Shown here piece after piece: positions 48,606 through 60,759 of a stretch of 64,000 bases of DNA. The DNA lies in the NCBI GenBank assembly GCA_946807835.1, contig OX327712.1:17688001-17752000 (forward strand), in the 5' to 3' direction. Position 1 is the stretch's first letter. Each line of letters begins with the position of its first letter. The DNA comes from Ailanthus altissimus (lineage: Eukaryota > Streptophyta > Magnoliopsida > Sapindales > Simaroubaceae). Under the pieces are notes generated by a model. That model worked only from the letters and a program-made list of their open reading frames with translations. It was not told the origin of the DNA and did no database searches. A program made the position numbers and the translations under genes.

Positions 48606-49179
48606 TCAAAACAATCTTTGTGATATTTAGTAAAAGAAACTCTTAGTTATAAGAGAGAGTTGTATTATTTGTAAGTTCTTTTTTATAAAAAGTATTTTTG
48701 GTAGTTACATTGTGATTTAATAATAAAAAAGTGTAATTTTAATTCACCTTAAACGTAAACAAATTGTCAAATTACGTAAATTATTTATATTTTTCTTCTA
48801 TTTTTTTCTTTTAACTTTTTTAATTACTTAATTATTGTAGTATATACTTTTAAATTTTATTGTTTAATTATTGCTTCCGTTTCAACACCGTTTGCAAGCA
48901 ATTTCTTTTTATGCATATGATTTTTCCTCCAGATTCTAATTTTCTTAATCTTTTCTGACTCTAATTTCTTCATTGTTTTTCTTTCTTTTCATTCTCGCCT
49001 TCCACTTTCACATGCAGCCCCAAAGCTTTCTCGGTTCCTTTTCGTTCCCTCTTCTCCTTTCTGCTCTATACTTTGATTTTAGTTTTTTTTTTTAATTTCT
49101 TTTTCTTGCATGCAACTGTGTATGGCGTCAATTCTTATCTCCCTTCTTCTTTTCTATAACTAGTTGTCAGAAAATTTAA
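48606..49179. other. Intergenic DNA, partly pyrimidine-rich
   Basis: No gene. About 48930-49110 is T/C-rich with TTGCATGCAACTG and resembles the pyrimidine tract at 47375 in style. Confidence 0.45.
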
Positions 49180-49725
49180 CTTTTTCGTTCGTGTTTTACA
49201 CATAAAACGTTGCTGAAAGTTCAAAGATTTAGACTTCACAGAAATTATTTTCTTGCTCTTGAAGTCTTCTCAAATTTGTTAAAATGTACCATTTTTTTGT
49301 GAAAAAAATATTTTAACGTTCAAATTAATAATTTAAAAAAAAATGATTTAGTGCTTCAAAGACAAGCTGAGTAATATGCTTTGTATTTGTAAAAGAGATG
49401 AATTAATTACCAAAACAGAATAAATTAGAAAAGCATGTGATCTGTAATGTAAATAATCCACTGAATGAATAATGAACTGAATGATTTAAACTGAATTATG
49501 AACCAAGTGAATCATGAGTTGAATCTGCATTATACTAAATTGAATCGTGAAAATGCATGTTTATTTATAGTGTGCAAATCTTAATTCGTGTTAAATTATG
49601 AATGTATTTCAATCCTTATTAAATTATGAATCTAATTAAATATAAATAAATTAAAAATTTTAATATATTTCAAAATCATCAATCAAAGAAGAGGTATTTA
49701 AGCAAAATTCTTCTATTTGTGGGAT
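49180..49725 (+). repeat. Dispersed repeat C, copy 2
   Basis: Colinear with 32470-33016 in the same orientation, from the region before CTCAAATTTGTT through GAATAATCCACTGAATGAAT to TTCTTCTATTTGTG. Non-coding. Confidence 0.85.
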
Positions 49726-49825
49726 AAATCGATAATCAATTTATCTAATTGTGGTGGCGGTGTACATCAATGTCTCACAGTTTGATGGCCACCATCGTCA
49801 TGCCTTGGAGGGTGACAGCCACCGT

Positions 49826-49965
49826 CATTTTCCGTTAAACAGTAGAGAAATGACGTGCACCACTATTACTATTGGATTGATAGGCCACTGATCTATCCAA
49901 TGGTAGTAATGATGCACATTACTGCCTCACTATTTGACGGTGAATGAGAAGGGCCACTGCCCTCC
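49826..49965. repeat. Hairpin-forming inverted repeat, arms ~60 bp
   Basis: CGTGCACCACTATTACTATT at 49854-49873 mirrors the complement of CCAATGGTAGTAATGATGCA at 49898-49917. The pairing continues outward, with CATTTTCCGTTAAACAGTAG against the complement of TGCCTCACTATTTGACGGTG. The loop is only a few bases around GGCCACTG. A partial direct copy of the right arm (GTACATCAATGTCTCACAGT) lies at about 49754. Confidence 0.75.
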
Positions 49966-50925
49966 TATTGTATTTGGCTGTTTTCAAATTTTTTAATAAA
50001 AATAATTTTATTATTATATAGATTAAAAAAATTTGAGTCTAATAATATATATTTTAATTAATTTTATCACCAGAGGCCAACGGTGGCCTACTGCTAAACA
50101 AAAAATTCTTTTATAAATTTATTTTATTTTATTTAAAAAATATAAATCAATTACATGATGACACGTATAATTTATTATTTATTATATATATCATGTATAA
50201 TATTATTAAAATATATTCTTTTTAATTACAATAAATTAAATAAAGGGATGAGATTGTACCTCACGTCTTTAGTTAAAGACAAATAATAAAAATAAATTGA
50301 TAATTATATATTTAAATTATTATTTCTATTCAAATTAGCAATAAAAGTTTATAAATTGAGATAAAATGAATATTTCAAATATAATTGAGACAATTTTATC
50401 TATTAAATTAATTTTGTAGATATAATTGCCCTTCTCCCAATTTATAACATGCTTAATTTTAAAGAATATTATTATAAATATACTAAAAATAAGTCTTATA
50501 ACCACAAGTTTTAAATTCCATCAATAATACTCAAAAGTTTGAAACAATTTCATTAATTCCTTTTTATTAGAGAATCTTCCAGTCAAAATTAACAAATTTT
50601 ATGTAATTACAAATGAAATGTCTAAATTACCTATAATAATAGAATTAACTTGATTATTATATTCTTTTATCAAATTTTTTTTATTTTCTTTAACTCATTA
50701 ATATTAATAATTATTTAATAATATAGTTAACTTTAATCAAGGTTAAAAATAAAAAAACGAAACTGAGTGCAGTGGTAGTTTAAAACAACAACCAGCAATT
50801 CCAACTCATTTTTCCCACATTTTTTATTTCTTTACCCTTAGTTTATTTCATTTTCTCATCACCCAAATAGAAAAAAAAAAAAAACTTCATCACCTAATAA
50901 AAAAACTTAATCACATTTTCTCATT
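49966..50925. other. AT-rich intergenic DNA
   Basis: No gene, RNA or repeat boundary recognised. Confidence 0.5.
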
Positions 50926-51006
50926 CCCATGTTTTCACTGGAATGCTCAAATTCAAACCAACTTACTCCAATTTATTTCCAAAGAAAGTTCAGAACTATG
51001 ATGAAC

Positions 51007-51231
51007 AAAGAATGCCCATACACCGTTATACAAGATGAAACCTCCTTTACAAACTTACCCCAAAAATCCCACCCAATCAAGATGATGAAGAAAAATGAGG
51101 AATCTTCGAACATAACAAAGAATACTCATACACCGTTCTACAAGATGAAACATCCTTTACAAACTTATCAAAAAAAATCCCACCCAATAAAGATGATTAA
51201 GAAAATGGAGGAATCTTCGAATGTTCTAGAA
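51007..51231 (+). repeat. ~109-bp tandem duplication
   Basis: AAAGAATGCCCATACACCGT at 51007 and AAAGAATACTCATACACCGT at about 51116 begin two copies that both contain CAAGATGAAAC, CCTTTACAAACTTA, CCCACCCAAT and GAGGAATCTTCGAA. The open plus frame across it (50929-51249) is a by-product; its protein repeats itself and matches no family I know. Confidence 0.85.
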
Positions 51232-51239
51232 CAAAGGAG

Positions 51240-52240
51240 AAACAAGTAAAAAAATATATCTCTTAGTTGGAAAAGATCACCAAGCTTCCACGACATTAAA
51301 CACCTAGTATGATTTTCCCATCAATGATGAATGGCATAATAATGGGCCTTGGTTAGTGAAGCCGTACTCCTCTTTGGATTGAACGAGAAGTTTCTTCGGC
51401 CATCGCTCGCACAATAAACTGCAACTGGTGCCCACGCACACCACAATAGGGGACATCGGACGGTGTGCGATTGGCAGACATGCAAGCCTTGTTTCGCCAC
51501 CTCCTTAGGATTGGCCGAATCCACCGTCGCGACTGCTATCACAAAATCGCCGGATGGCTTCTTGGTGAAAAGCAAATCTGAAAAAGAGAAGCAAACTACG
51601 CTGGGGTCTTCGATCTTTGACAGCAACTTCGATTGATGATATGGCGGCTTCGATCTTTGAACGGTAGTCGCTGGCATACGTGGTGGCTAAATGAAAATTG
51701 TAGTGGCTGGCGTGTTCAGTGCCTGATTTCGAAGACCTATTTTGAAAGTGAAAACTTTCATTTTGAAATTGAAGAGCGAATAAACAGAACGATGGGAACA
51801 AACTTAGCCCTTTTAAAATTAAGAGATTTTAAGTAAACGAAATTCTCTCAACAAAGCTACAGTATCCATATTGAATTTGTTATAATAACTATCATTTCTT
51901 CTCCGATTGCTAGATTTTCTTCTTCGATTAGACACAGGTTTTCAAGGGTTATGTATGGCGTCCAACTTTCTTCGTGATCGGCAGTCCAATTAGGTGATCG
52001 GCTGGCTTGATTTGTTCATCTTTACAATTGGTGGAGTTTTATTTTAATTTTGTCTCTCTTTATAATTTATATTATTAAGCGATAGATTTTGTAATTTCTA
52101 AAGATTATTTTAGTGTTGTTGTCGATCTAGCCATTTTTTTTACAATATCCAGACCGCGTGCTACAGTATTTTCATTCAGCGACACTCCGATTCAAAAAAA
52201 GTGTATTCTCTCCATTAACTATTAACTCCAACAGTAGTTA
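51240..52240. other. Unassigned DNA with a GC-richer patch at 51320-51800
   Basis: Minus-strand frames of about 100 codons overlap in different registers at 51321-51801 but show no known domain. CTTCGATCTTTGA occurs twice (about 51607 and 51649). About 51890-52240 may be the 5' UTR of the LINE that follows. Confidence 0.35.
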
Positions 52241-53650
52241 TGGCCGACTTTTAAAAAAAATAACAAATTTGATTGTTCAGTATAAGGAGAAATAATTAAA
52301 AATAAATAATGAGAAGATTACTGTTTTTGTAAAAAAGTCATTTGCTTCAATTTTATCTAATACTCTAAATATTGTTATGTTTCTCTCATAATTTTCATTA
52401 CTTTGTATTAAAAGTGATTAGGTGTTTATTAAAATTGATGAAGAAGAATACAAGAACCATTTTAATCGAAGCAAATCTAATCTCATAGGTCGATTGAATT
52501 TAAAGAATGGTTCACAATCTATTAAGGTAGATAATTTAAAATCAAGGCTTCAAAAATTATGAAATCCTGTGCACAAATGAAATCTTTTTTCACTTCCAAA
52601 GGGTTTTTATGTTTTTTATTTTGAAGATATTGCTGATATGCAACGTGTTTGGGGTGATGGTACTTGCACGTTGAATTTGGGATCTTTCGTCTATACCAGT
52701 GGTAGCCAGATTTTGATCCATATACTACTAAAATATACAGAAACTCTAAGGTATAGATTCGAATCTATGGTTTAAGTTAGGAGTATTGGTGCCCAAAGAT
52801 TATAATGGGTATTGCAAGGGGTGTTGGTCTACTATTGTAACTAGATAGAGCTACTAGGGAAGGAATTTATGAATTCTATGCTATAGTTTTGGTTAAGGTT
52901 GATGTTTCAGGACCTTTGTCGTAATTCTTAACAGTTGAGAGAGAAGGATTTGATTTTTAAGTAGAGATTTACTATGAAAATTTGCCACCTAAATGTTCTA
53001 GTTATAATAAACTTGGATATGACATCTCCAAATATTGATACTAAATTCCTTCTCGTGGCCATACAGTTGTTCAAGGTGGGGGAAAAAATGGTTTCAACAA
53101 AAAAGTAAAGAAAATAAAGATGAATCAGTAGTCTCCTTAAAGGATACAAAACAAGTTGGGTTTCTTCTCCTTTATTGAATCAATTTCCATCCCTAAATAC
53201 AACGTATGATCATGCAACTAATGAAAATAGCTTGATTGATGTGGACACTATTGAGGTTGAAAATGAAGACAAGATGGTTTAACTACACTAGAAACTTGAA
53301 CTGAAAGAACGAAATGAAGATCACAAGGGTGAGGGCAGTGATGGTGTTTCACAAAAAAAATTAGAAGAGATTCGTATACTAAACATGCATACTAGAAGTA
53401 AAGATGCAGAGTAGGATGATAACCTACATGATGCTCTAGAGGTTCCACAGATTATGGAAGATCAGAGCCTACTGAGATGTGATGATTGTGAGGTCGGAGT
53501 AACTATTTTGAAAGACAGATAATGTTAGTATACTTGATAAGGATCTTCAAAACGTGGTTAGCATTTTAACTAAACCGCCAACAGAAATGGCTTCAAGATA
53601 ATAATGTCTCACCAAAAGAGATTAAGGGCGAAGAAAAAGGACATTAAAGT
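52241..53650 (+). pseudogene. LINE ORF1 remnant (DUF4283 and zinc knuckle)
   Basis: A GFYVFYFEDIADMQRVW stretch near 52605-52660 followed by a GTCTLN and LGSF run fits the DUF4283 RNA-binding-like domain of plant LINE ORF1 proteins. Near 52965-53035 the reading LPPKCSSYNKLGY is the usual CCHC-type knuckle entry with the second cysteine changed to Tyr. Several stop codons and frame changes break it. Confidence 0.7.
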
Positions 53651-53674
53651 GATATATACCTTGCAGAATTTGTT

Positions 53675-56600
53675 ATGAAATAATAAAGATCCTCTATTGG
53701 AACATTCGGGGGGTGGCCAACTCTCATTCGCTTAATGAATTAGCTAACTTATGCTTTTTGCACAAATTTTTATTTGGGGCTATCAGTGAATCTATGACAT
53801 CTTTTGATTTAATTCATGGCATTTATTAGTTATTCTTACATCTTTTTTTAGTTGGAAAAAAAATTACTCTCCCAAAGATATGGGTTTTTAAAAGTGATTT
53901 AGCTGCAGAAGTGAAAGTTATTGCAGTTAGTTCTCAATATTTTATTGTTAGAACATCTATTGATTCTAATATTTATCACTTATCCTTTATTTATGCAGCT
54001 TCTCAATATGTGCAAAGACAAGAGCTCTGGTCTAATTTACGTATGACTCATTATCAATCTTTTTGGTTAGTGATTGGTGATTTTAATACTATCATGGGAG
54101 TTCATAAACAACAAGAAAGGGATTTTTCAGGCTTGTTATCATACTCAGATTTTAGAGATTTTATTGATTGTTGTTAACATATGGAAATTTTTTCTTCAGG
54201 TTTATTTTTCAGTTGGAGGGGAAAAATAGCTGTCAGTAGTCTTATTGAAAGAAAATTGGATATGGATTTATTTAATCTGACTTGGTAGGATATTTAAGAT
54301 TCTTCTTCATGTGTGGTACTCCCCGTACAATCTTTAATCACTCTCTATTCGTAATTTCTTTTGGGACTTCTGATAGAACAAACTCCAGACCTTTTAGGTT
54401 TCAATCCATGTGGACTTTGCATTCAGGCTTCAAGGATACAATAGTTAAAGTATGAAACTTAATCACTTGTCATAGATATCCAATATTTATGGCTATAAAA
54501 AAATTACGAGTTTTGAAACACCACTTGCGCAATGAGAGGATTTTAAAAATATTCATAATAGTCTAAAGAAAGCTCGATAAGATTTGGCTTCAGTTCAAAG
54601 TGACATTGGTTTAAGAGGGGCCTCAGAGGATTTTCTTGAAATAGAGGCAACAACAAAGTTAGTGGTTCTACATACTACAAGGAAACAAGCTCCTTTTTGG
54701 AGTGACTGAGCTAAATTAAAATGGCTCAAGAAAGAGACAAATGCACTAAGTTCTTTTACTATTATGCAAAATCTTGTGCTGCCAAATCGAGCTTAAAAAG
54801 GCTTCTTATTAATAGCGCTTGGATTGATAACATGCAAGAGGTGACTAAACATATTGTGGAGTATTATAGAGAGTTATATGTAGAGGTTGCAGTTGATGTT
54901 ACTAGAGTTTCTCAGGTTTGTAATCACATTCCCTTTCTTGATTCAGAATCAGATAATCAAGTCTTGACTAGTATTCCTTCAGAAAAAGAGATAAGGTCGA
55001 CTACTTTTTCTTTAAACCCTTCTAGTGCTCCAGGGTTAGACGGTTTTACTGGCTTATTTTTTTAGCATTGTTGGAAGATTATTAGAAAGAATGTAGTTTT
55101 GAGCATTCAACAATTTTTTAGCCAGAATTTTCTACTTCCAAACTTGAACTCAATTTTAATAGTGCTAATTCCTAAGATAAAGGATGATGTTTCAGTTAAT
55201 CACTTTAGCCCAATTGCTTTAATACACTTTTTCTTCAAGATTATTACAAGGATCATTACTGATAGATTAATAGTTGTAATGCCTAATCTAGTCACACAAA
55301 ATCAGATGGCTTTTATTTATGGAAGACATATTCATAACCACATCTCTATGGTGTTGGAGGGGTTGGAAAGTTATTGGTGGTAACATTGGCATAAAACTGG
55401 ATATAACTAAAGCCTTTGATACCATCAGTTGGGATTTCTTTATTGAAGTTCTTACTTGTTTGGGCTTCAGTAAAACTTTTATTTAATGAATTTTTATCAA
55501 TGTTTGCTCAACTCGCTTATCTATTATGATTAATAGCACTTCGAAAGAATTTTTTCAATGTGGTAGAGGAGTGTGCCAGGGGGATCCTTTGTCTCATTTA
55601 TTTTTCTATCTAGCTAAGGATGTTCTTTCTCGCGGTATTCAGAATCTGGTAGACTCTAAGATGGTGACCACTATTTCGATCCCAATAGAATGTCAGGCTC
55701 CCTCCCATATTTTATATGCAGATGATGTTTTTCTTTTTTGCAGGAGCGATAGTAACTCTCTTCACTCTCTTATAGACTTTCCTCTGCAATATAGCTTAGT
55801 ATCTGGTCAAGTAATTAATAAAGAGAAAAGCCAATTCTTTATTGGTAAATATACTGCACACTGTTGTTAGGATATTTTTAATCTTTTGGGGTTCTCTCCG
55901 AGCAATATTCCTTTCATCTATTTGGGAGTTCTTATTTTCAAAGGTGCCACGCAGTCAACACTTGCAAGTTCTTGCAGAAAATGCATGTGCACATTTTAGT
56001 GGTTGGAAAGGAAAATTTCTCTCAATGGCTAGTAGAATTAAGCTTGTTCACATAGTTTTCCAGAGTACCCTTTTTCACAATTTCAAGGCATATCTTTGGC
56101 ATAGTTTCATTCTCAAGCGATTGAATGGTTGGGCTAGAAATTTTATTATCTCGAGAGAGCATTGCTCTCGTAAGATGAACTTGATGTCATAGAATAGGCT
56201 TGGCATGCCAAAGAAGGCTGGTGGGGTTGATTTTCGTAAACTGAACTTACTTAATAAGGCTTGTTTTCTTAAAGCACTTTGGGACGTTCACCAAACAGAT
56301 TCTATTTACCCAAAATTCATTAGAAAATGGTATAATTTTTTAGATGCAAGTAAGTAATACCTCCCCTCTTTTCTTTGGAATTATTTTAAATCTATTCTTT
56401 CATATTTTAATGAGGGGGTAAAATGGATCATCGGTGATGAGACTTCAATTAATTTTTAGTATGATAAATGGTTAAAGGAACCCATTCTTTCTTTTGATAG
56501 TTTATAATTAGAATGTATGGTGAAAGATATGATTAAAGATGGCCAATAAAGAATTCTAAATTCTCTTTATTCTGTTTTTCCACATATAAGATAACAAGTT

Positions 56601-57753
56601 AGTGATATCATTTTTTCTATTAATGGTAAGACTGATATGTTTGTTTGAATTTCTGCTAGAGATGAAATTCTTTCTTTAAAGGAAAGCTACAATTTCATCA
56701 AGAGTCTCACAATCACTGATTTAGCTTAATTATCTCTTTGGCATGGTTTTTTTTCCACCTGAAATTATTATATTCATGTGGCGTCTGCTTCAGAACCTTC
56801 TTCCTACTTATGAATTACTGTGGTCTCGTGGTATTTGTTGTTCTAATATGCTCTTTTTGTATAGGAGATACTAACATAGTGGATCACATATTTGTTTGTT
56901 GCTCTCGTGTTATGGAGTTTTGGTCATGGTTTGCCTATATGTTTAAACAAAACCTTTATTCAGTTTCAACTATTATAGATTTATGAAAAGTGATTTTATC
57001 TAAATTATTTAGCCCCCAACTTTTAAACTTGTGGAGATTGTCAGCTGTTTATCTGTTCTATTTGATTTGGAAAAATCAAAATCACCTTAGATTTGATAAT
57101 CAGAGTTCAATTCTTTTGGCATTAAGGCAGGTTATCTTTCTTATATTCGCTACTTTGCTATATTTTGCTCTAGATTTTCTTATGATGCTGATAGTTCTAT
57201 CTTAGACCATCTGGACATTGCCATTAATTTGAGACGTGCTCCAAAAATAACTATTCTCTTTTGGAATTTTTCTCCTCATGGGTAGATCAAAACAGATGAA
57301 TTTTCAAAATGTAACCCAGGTACGACTACTTATAGAGGAGTCTTCATAAATGAGGTGAGTTCTTTTTTAAGAAGCTTCTCTTGTCTCTTAGAAATTGAGA
57401 CAACTTACTTTGTAGAAATAATAGGGGTTATCTTAGCTTTGGAGATTGCTATTGCTCATGGATGGTATAAGATGATTTTAGAGTTTGACTCTATTTTAGT
57501 CTTCCATCTTCTTTTTAAGCCTACGTTATGTCCTTGAAAAATTCATAATAGATTACAATGCTATAAGGATTATATTGAGCGCTTGCAATTTAAATTTAAT
57601 CGTACTTTTAAAGAGAACAATGCAGTGATAAATAAATTGGCGAACCTCGAGCTACAATTTGATGATTTTACATGGTGGTTATGGCCTTTTATTAATATTA
57701 GTTCTATACTCTTTAAGGATACAAATGAAATGCCTACTTATAGATTCTATTAA
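53675..57753 (+). pseudogene. LINE ORF2 remnant: endonuclease, reverse transcriptase, RNase H
   Basis: KILYWNIRGVANS near 53687 is the usual start of the AP endonuclease. GDFNTI near 54075-54095 is its catalytic GDFN motif. The reverse transcriptase begins with SSAPGLDGF near 55020, then FSPIAL (normally FRPI), DITKAFDTISWDFF near 55400, GRGVCQGDPLS near 55565 and the catalytic YADD at 55715-55726. A zf-RVT-like stretch runs near 56740-56930. An RNase H domain with an EIIGVILALEIA helix and LEFDS follows near 57420-57500, and the frame ends at the TAA at 57751-57753. Many stops and frameshifts occur, so it cannot act on its own. The catalytic Asp pair of the reverse transcriptase is still encoded. 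Confidence 0.88.
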
Positions 57754-57902
57754 TATTAAATTTTTAGATAGGGTTTTATCCCCATCCTCTTATTAGCCTT
57801 TTTTTTATGGGTGAAGTGTTTTTAGCCCCATCATTCTTTATAATTCTTTCATTATTATTTCATTAATAAATTTTTCGTTTTGTCAAATTTCACTTAAAAA
57901 AA

Positions 57903-58540
57903 TAGAACAAAGATTTTTTTGTTTTATTTTTATAACTTTAATCTTTTAATATTTTTAAAATATTTATTTAATATTTAAATGTATAAAATAATTTTATTAT
58001 TCTTATCTCATCAATTTTAATAAAAAATTCCTTGACAAAAAAGGTATTAATGAAAAAAATTTAAATCATTAAATATTATTGATAGAATCTGAAACACAAA
58101 TATTTCTATAATTAAACTTTATTTTAAAAATATTCATAATAATAACCCTAATTTTAAAAATATGGTTGAGTTGTAAGAACCAAAGTCAGGCTTGTCACAT
58201 AAAATTAATGAAGGCAACCCATTATTCATTCAAGCGGGATATGACTTGTAGCATGTTATCAAGAAAAACACACGGTAACATGGTGAGGAATACTAATACT
58301 TAATGTTGAAATATAAAACTTTCGACAATAAAAATGAAATTAATAATATTACTAATGAACATTAATGCCCGTTTTACATAAAATGCTTGACTTAGCAACA
58401 AATAATAACACGAAATTGTCATCCATAAAAATGTGGAAGCAGAGATACATACATATAATTGATCCTTGTTCCTTGGGCACTATATATATAATTCCCAAAC
58501 ATAGCATCTGATCACATTTATTAGCTGTTAAGGCTTGTAA
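57903..58540. other. AT-rich intergenic DNA between the LINE and the GST exon
   Basis: No gene. The right ~200 bp would be downstream flank of the minus-strand GST relic. Confidence 0.5.
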
Positions 58541-58543
58541 AAG

Positions 58544-58881
58544 CTAGGGAATTTGCTGAAAATACTCTACAAATTTATACCTTGGTGGTAAATTCTCTTT
58601 GACAACTGGCAACGACAAAAAATTTTGAGTCCATTTGTCTAAGCAAGGATATTTCTGAGAATCAAATATCTTGAAACAGAAGTTTCTTCAACAACTCCCA
58701 ACCAAATTGTGATCCACCCCAAAACAATGTCAATTAGTCCAATTGAGTAACCTCCAAAGAATTTTTTGCCCCCGCGCTTGAGCTCTCCTTCAAGCCCTTC
58801 CAAGGCATCTTTTGCGAGCTTTACTTCTTTCTCTTGTTCCTCTCCTTGCGAAACTATAGCTTTTATTGTCACTTCAGTGAA
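58544..58881 (-). pseudogene. Tau-class glutathione S-transferase, exon 2 only, frameshifted
   Basis: About 112 residues matching the all-helical C-terminal domain of plant tau GSTs: SQGEEQEKEV, KKFFGGYSIGLIDIVLGW, then after a frame change FDSQKYPCLDKWTQNF, LPVVKENLPPRYKF and a final QQIP. The exon starts right after a TTTTCAG acceptor at 58882-58888, which fits the single intron of tau GST genes. A one-base loss in a run of T (minus strand) near 58664-58667 shifts the frame. The N-terminal thioredoxin-fold exon that binds glutathione is not present upstream; the gypsy LTR begins at 59074. Either the exon was deleted, or the element sits in the intron and exon 1 lies beyond 64000. Confidence 0.85.
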
Positions 58882-59073
58882 CTGAAAATTATGACATCGG
58901 TAGTAACAGTACAATAATGTTATTTTTATAAAATTTGAATAATGTGAGATAATTGCATATTAACTTTGATAATTGTAAGCTTGGCCATGTAAGTGATAAT
59001 TACATAAAATCAAAAGTAATTTTTTTTTAAGACCAATTACAGTTTAGTGAAGGAAAAAAAAAACAATGGTACA

Positions 59074-59577
59074 TGTGACAGTGTTTGGTGGTGGTGATGA
59101 TCCTTGTGTCACGTTCCAAGTGCTCTCAAGTATTTCTTCAAATATTTGGTGTACGACTAGGTCTACTGGAGACCTCTTGGACCATGGAACGCTACGTGGA
59201 CCGAAACTTCTAGAAGGTCCGCTGTTTGGATGGAGAACCGAGTTGGGCCCGTGACTTATTAGAGTAGTTCACCTTAATTAGAATTCTATAAAAGGTAGAA
59301 TGACATCTTGGAATATTTTAGGGAATATTATCCCATCTTGTATGTACACCGTTAAATTATTTAGATCTCAGCCGTCGATTGTATAGGGCTGCTATTATAT
59401 AAAGGGGAGACCCTCACTTGTATAATTCATCTCATAGCTTTGTTTTCTCTTCAAGCAATATAGAGAGCATTTGTGCAAACACTTGGTGTGCCTTTCTTTC
59501 TTCTCTTTGTGTGATTTTCTTGGCTGCTTAGCACGCAACGCGTCTAAGGCCACATGGTTTGAAAACAGTCTGTGACA
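59074..59577 (+). repeat. 5' LTR of the gypsy element
   Basis: It starts TGTGACAGTG and ends CTGTGACA, just before the primer binding site; length is about 504 bp. It contains a TATA box and an R/U5-like tail. Five bases before it read GTACA; the matching target copy would lie beyond the window. Confidence 0.85.
59396..59403 (+). promoter_or_regulatory. TATA box in the gypsy LTR
   Basis: TATATAAA followed by GGGGAGACCC, about 175 bp before the LTR end. This is the likely Pol II start for the element's genomic RNA. Confidence 0.75.
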
Positions 59578-59579
59578 GT

Positions 59580-59591
59580 TGGTATCAGAGC
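59580..59591 (+). other. Primer binding site of the gypsy element
   Basis: TGGTATCAGAGC, complementary to initiator tRNA-Met, begins two bases after the LTR end. It is identical to the copia site at 41497-41508. Confidence 0.93.
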
Positions 59592-59601
59592 AAGTTCAGA
59601 G

Positions 59602-60723
59602 ATGGAGAAAGATGGTGGACCATCAGATTTGACTGAAGAGAGGGGTCGAAATCGCAAAGCTAAGAAGCATGGCACGGGTCCTCGTGAGAAGTCAGCAGAT
59701 CCAAGTCAAGATGTGAGGAGTATAGTGAGAGCACTCAACGGCGCTGTTGGGAAGGCAGCAGATCGCCTTGGAGAGCTGAAGCAGTATATAGAGAAGGTCG
59801 AGGTGGGCCTCGACACTCAAAGAAACTAGCTACGCTCCCTCATCAGCACATCCATCGAGGCCTACGCCGATAAGCAGCGAGACTGGATTAAGGCTTTCCA
59901 GGAGCAGGTCCTCACCATGATGGACAAGTTTCAGACCCAAGTAGATGAGCTACGTCGAGCGTTTGAAACTTTCCAGGAGGATATGGTGCTATGCAAGCGG
60001 GCAGTGGCGAACGGGTCTATCGCCGCTCAAGTAACGATGTCTACACCAAGGGTTAATGTTCCTAAGTCCAAGGAGTTCAACGGGAAGCAAAATACCAAGG
60101 AACTCGACAATTAGTTCTGGCAGATGGAGAGATACTTCAACGCCCTAGGTATACGGGATGAGGATAAGGTAAACACCGCGACCCTATATCTCTCTGATCA
60201 TGCAATTCTATGGTGGCGTAGGAAGAGCGAGGAGATTCACAAGGGTACCTGCACCATCAACACCCAGACAGAGTTGCAACAGGAGCTGAAGCGTCAATTC
60301 TATCCGAAGAATGTGGCGCACGACGCTAGAAAGCGTCTAAAGGAGTTGAAACAGACCAAGTCGATTGGCGAGTACGTAGAAGAGTACTCACTACTGATGC
60401 TGCAGATCCTCAATATGAGTGAAGAAGACTTGCTGTTCAATTTTCTCGACGGATTACAAACATGGGCGTCCAATGAACTGAGGCGGCATAGAGTGCAGAA
60501 CATATCTGACGCCCTCACATTAGCGAAAACGCTCACTGATTACCGTAAGGGTGATGCGGGGAAGTCCAAAAATGCGAAGCCCAATCACAGCAAATGTGGG
60601 GGAACCAGGGAGTCTCAACCTCCGCAGGATAAGGAGAGGAAAGGTAAACCGCCCACAGGGAGAGAACAAAAGCGCAACGATGAGAAAAAACCGAGATCTA
60701 GCTGCTTCCTTTACGATGGATGA
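59602..60723 (+). pseudogene. Gypsy gag, interrupted
   Basis: ATG at 59602 starts 11 bp after the primer binding site. The basic N terminus and helical middle are followed by the capsid-type retrotransposon gag domain (about 60120-60540: MERYFNALGI, LYLSDHAILWWRRK, LKRQFYPKN, SIGEYVEEYS). Stops at 59827 (TAG) and 60112 (TAG, where a Trp is expected in the N-x-WQME motif) interrupt it. The CCHC knuckle near 60700-60770 is broken: its second Cys reads Tyr, a TGA follows, and HWVKDC continues in the next frame. Confidence 0.9.
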
Positions 60724-60759
60724 GGATCATTGGGTGAAGGACTGTCCAAAGAAGAAAGC

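Larger units (their letters stand above)
52241..57902 (+). mobile_element. L1-type LINE, decayed, with RNase H
   Basis: Order of parts: an ATGGCCGAC start near 52244, DUF4283-like and zinc-knuckle ORF1, AP-type endonuclease, reverse transcriptase, and an RNase H near the end. A T-rich 3' UTR follows, ending in a short poly(A) at 57896-57902. No LTRs flank it. This is the layout of plant L1 retrotransposons. The 5' end is uncertain and could extend to about 51900. A target duplication was not found. Confidence 0.85.

Noticed and set aside
51321..51801. Minus-strand protein of ~100 codons
   Set aside because: Two registers overlap without a domain, and there is no promoter or splice support.
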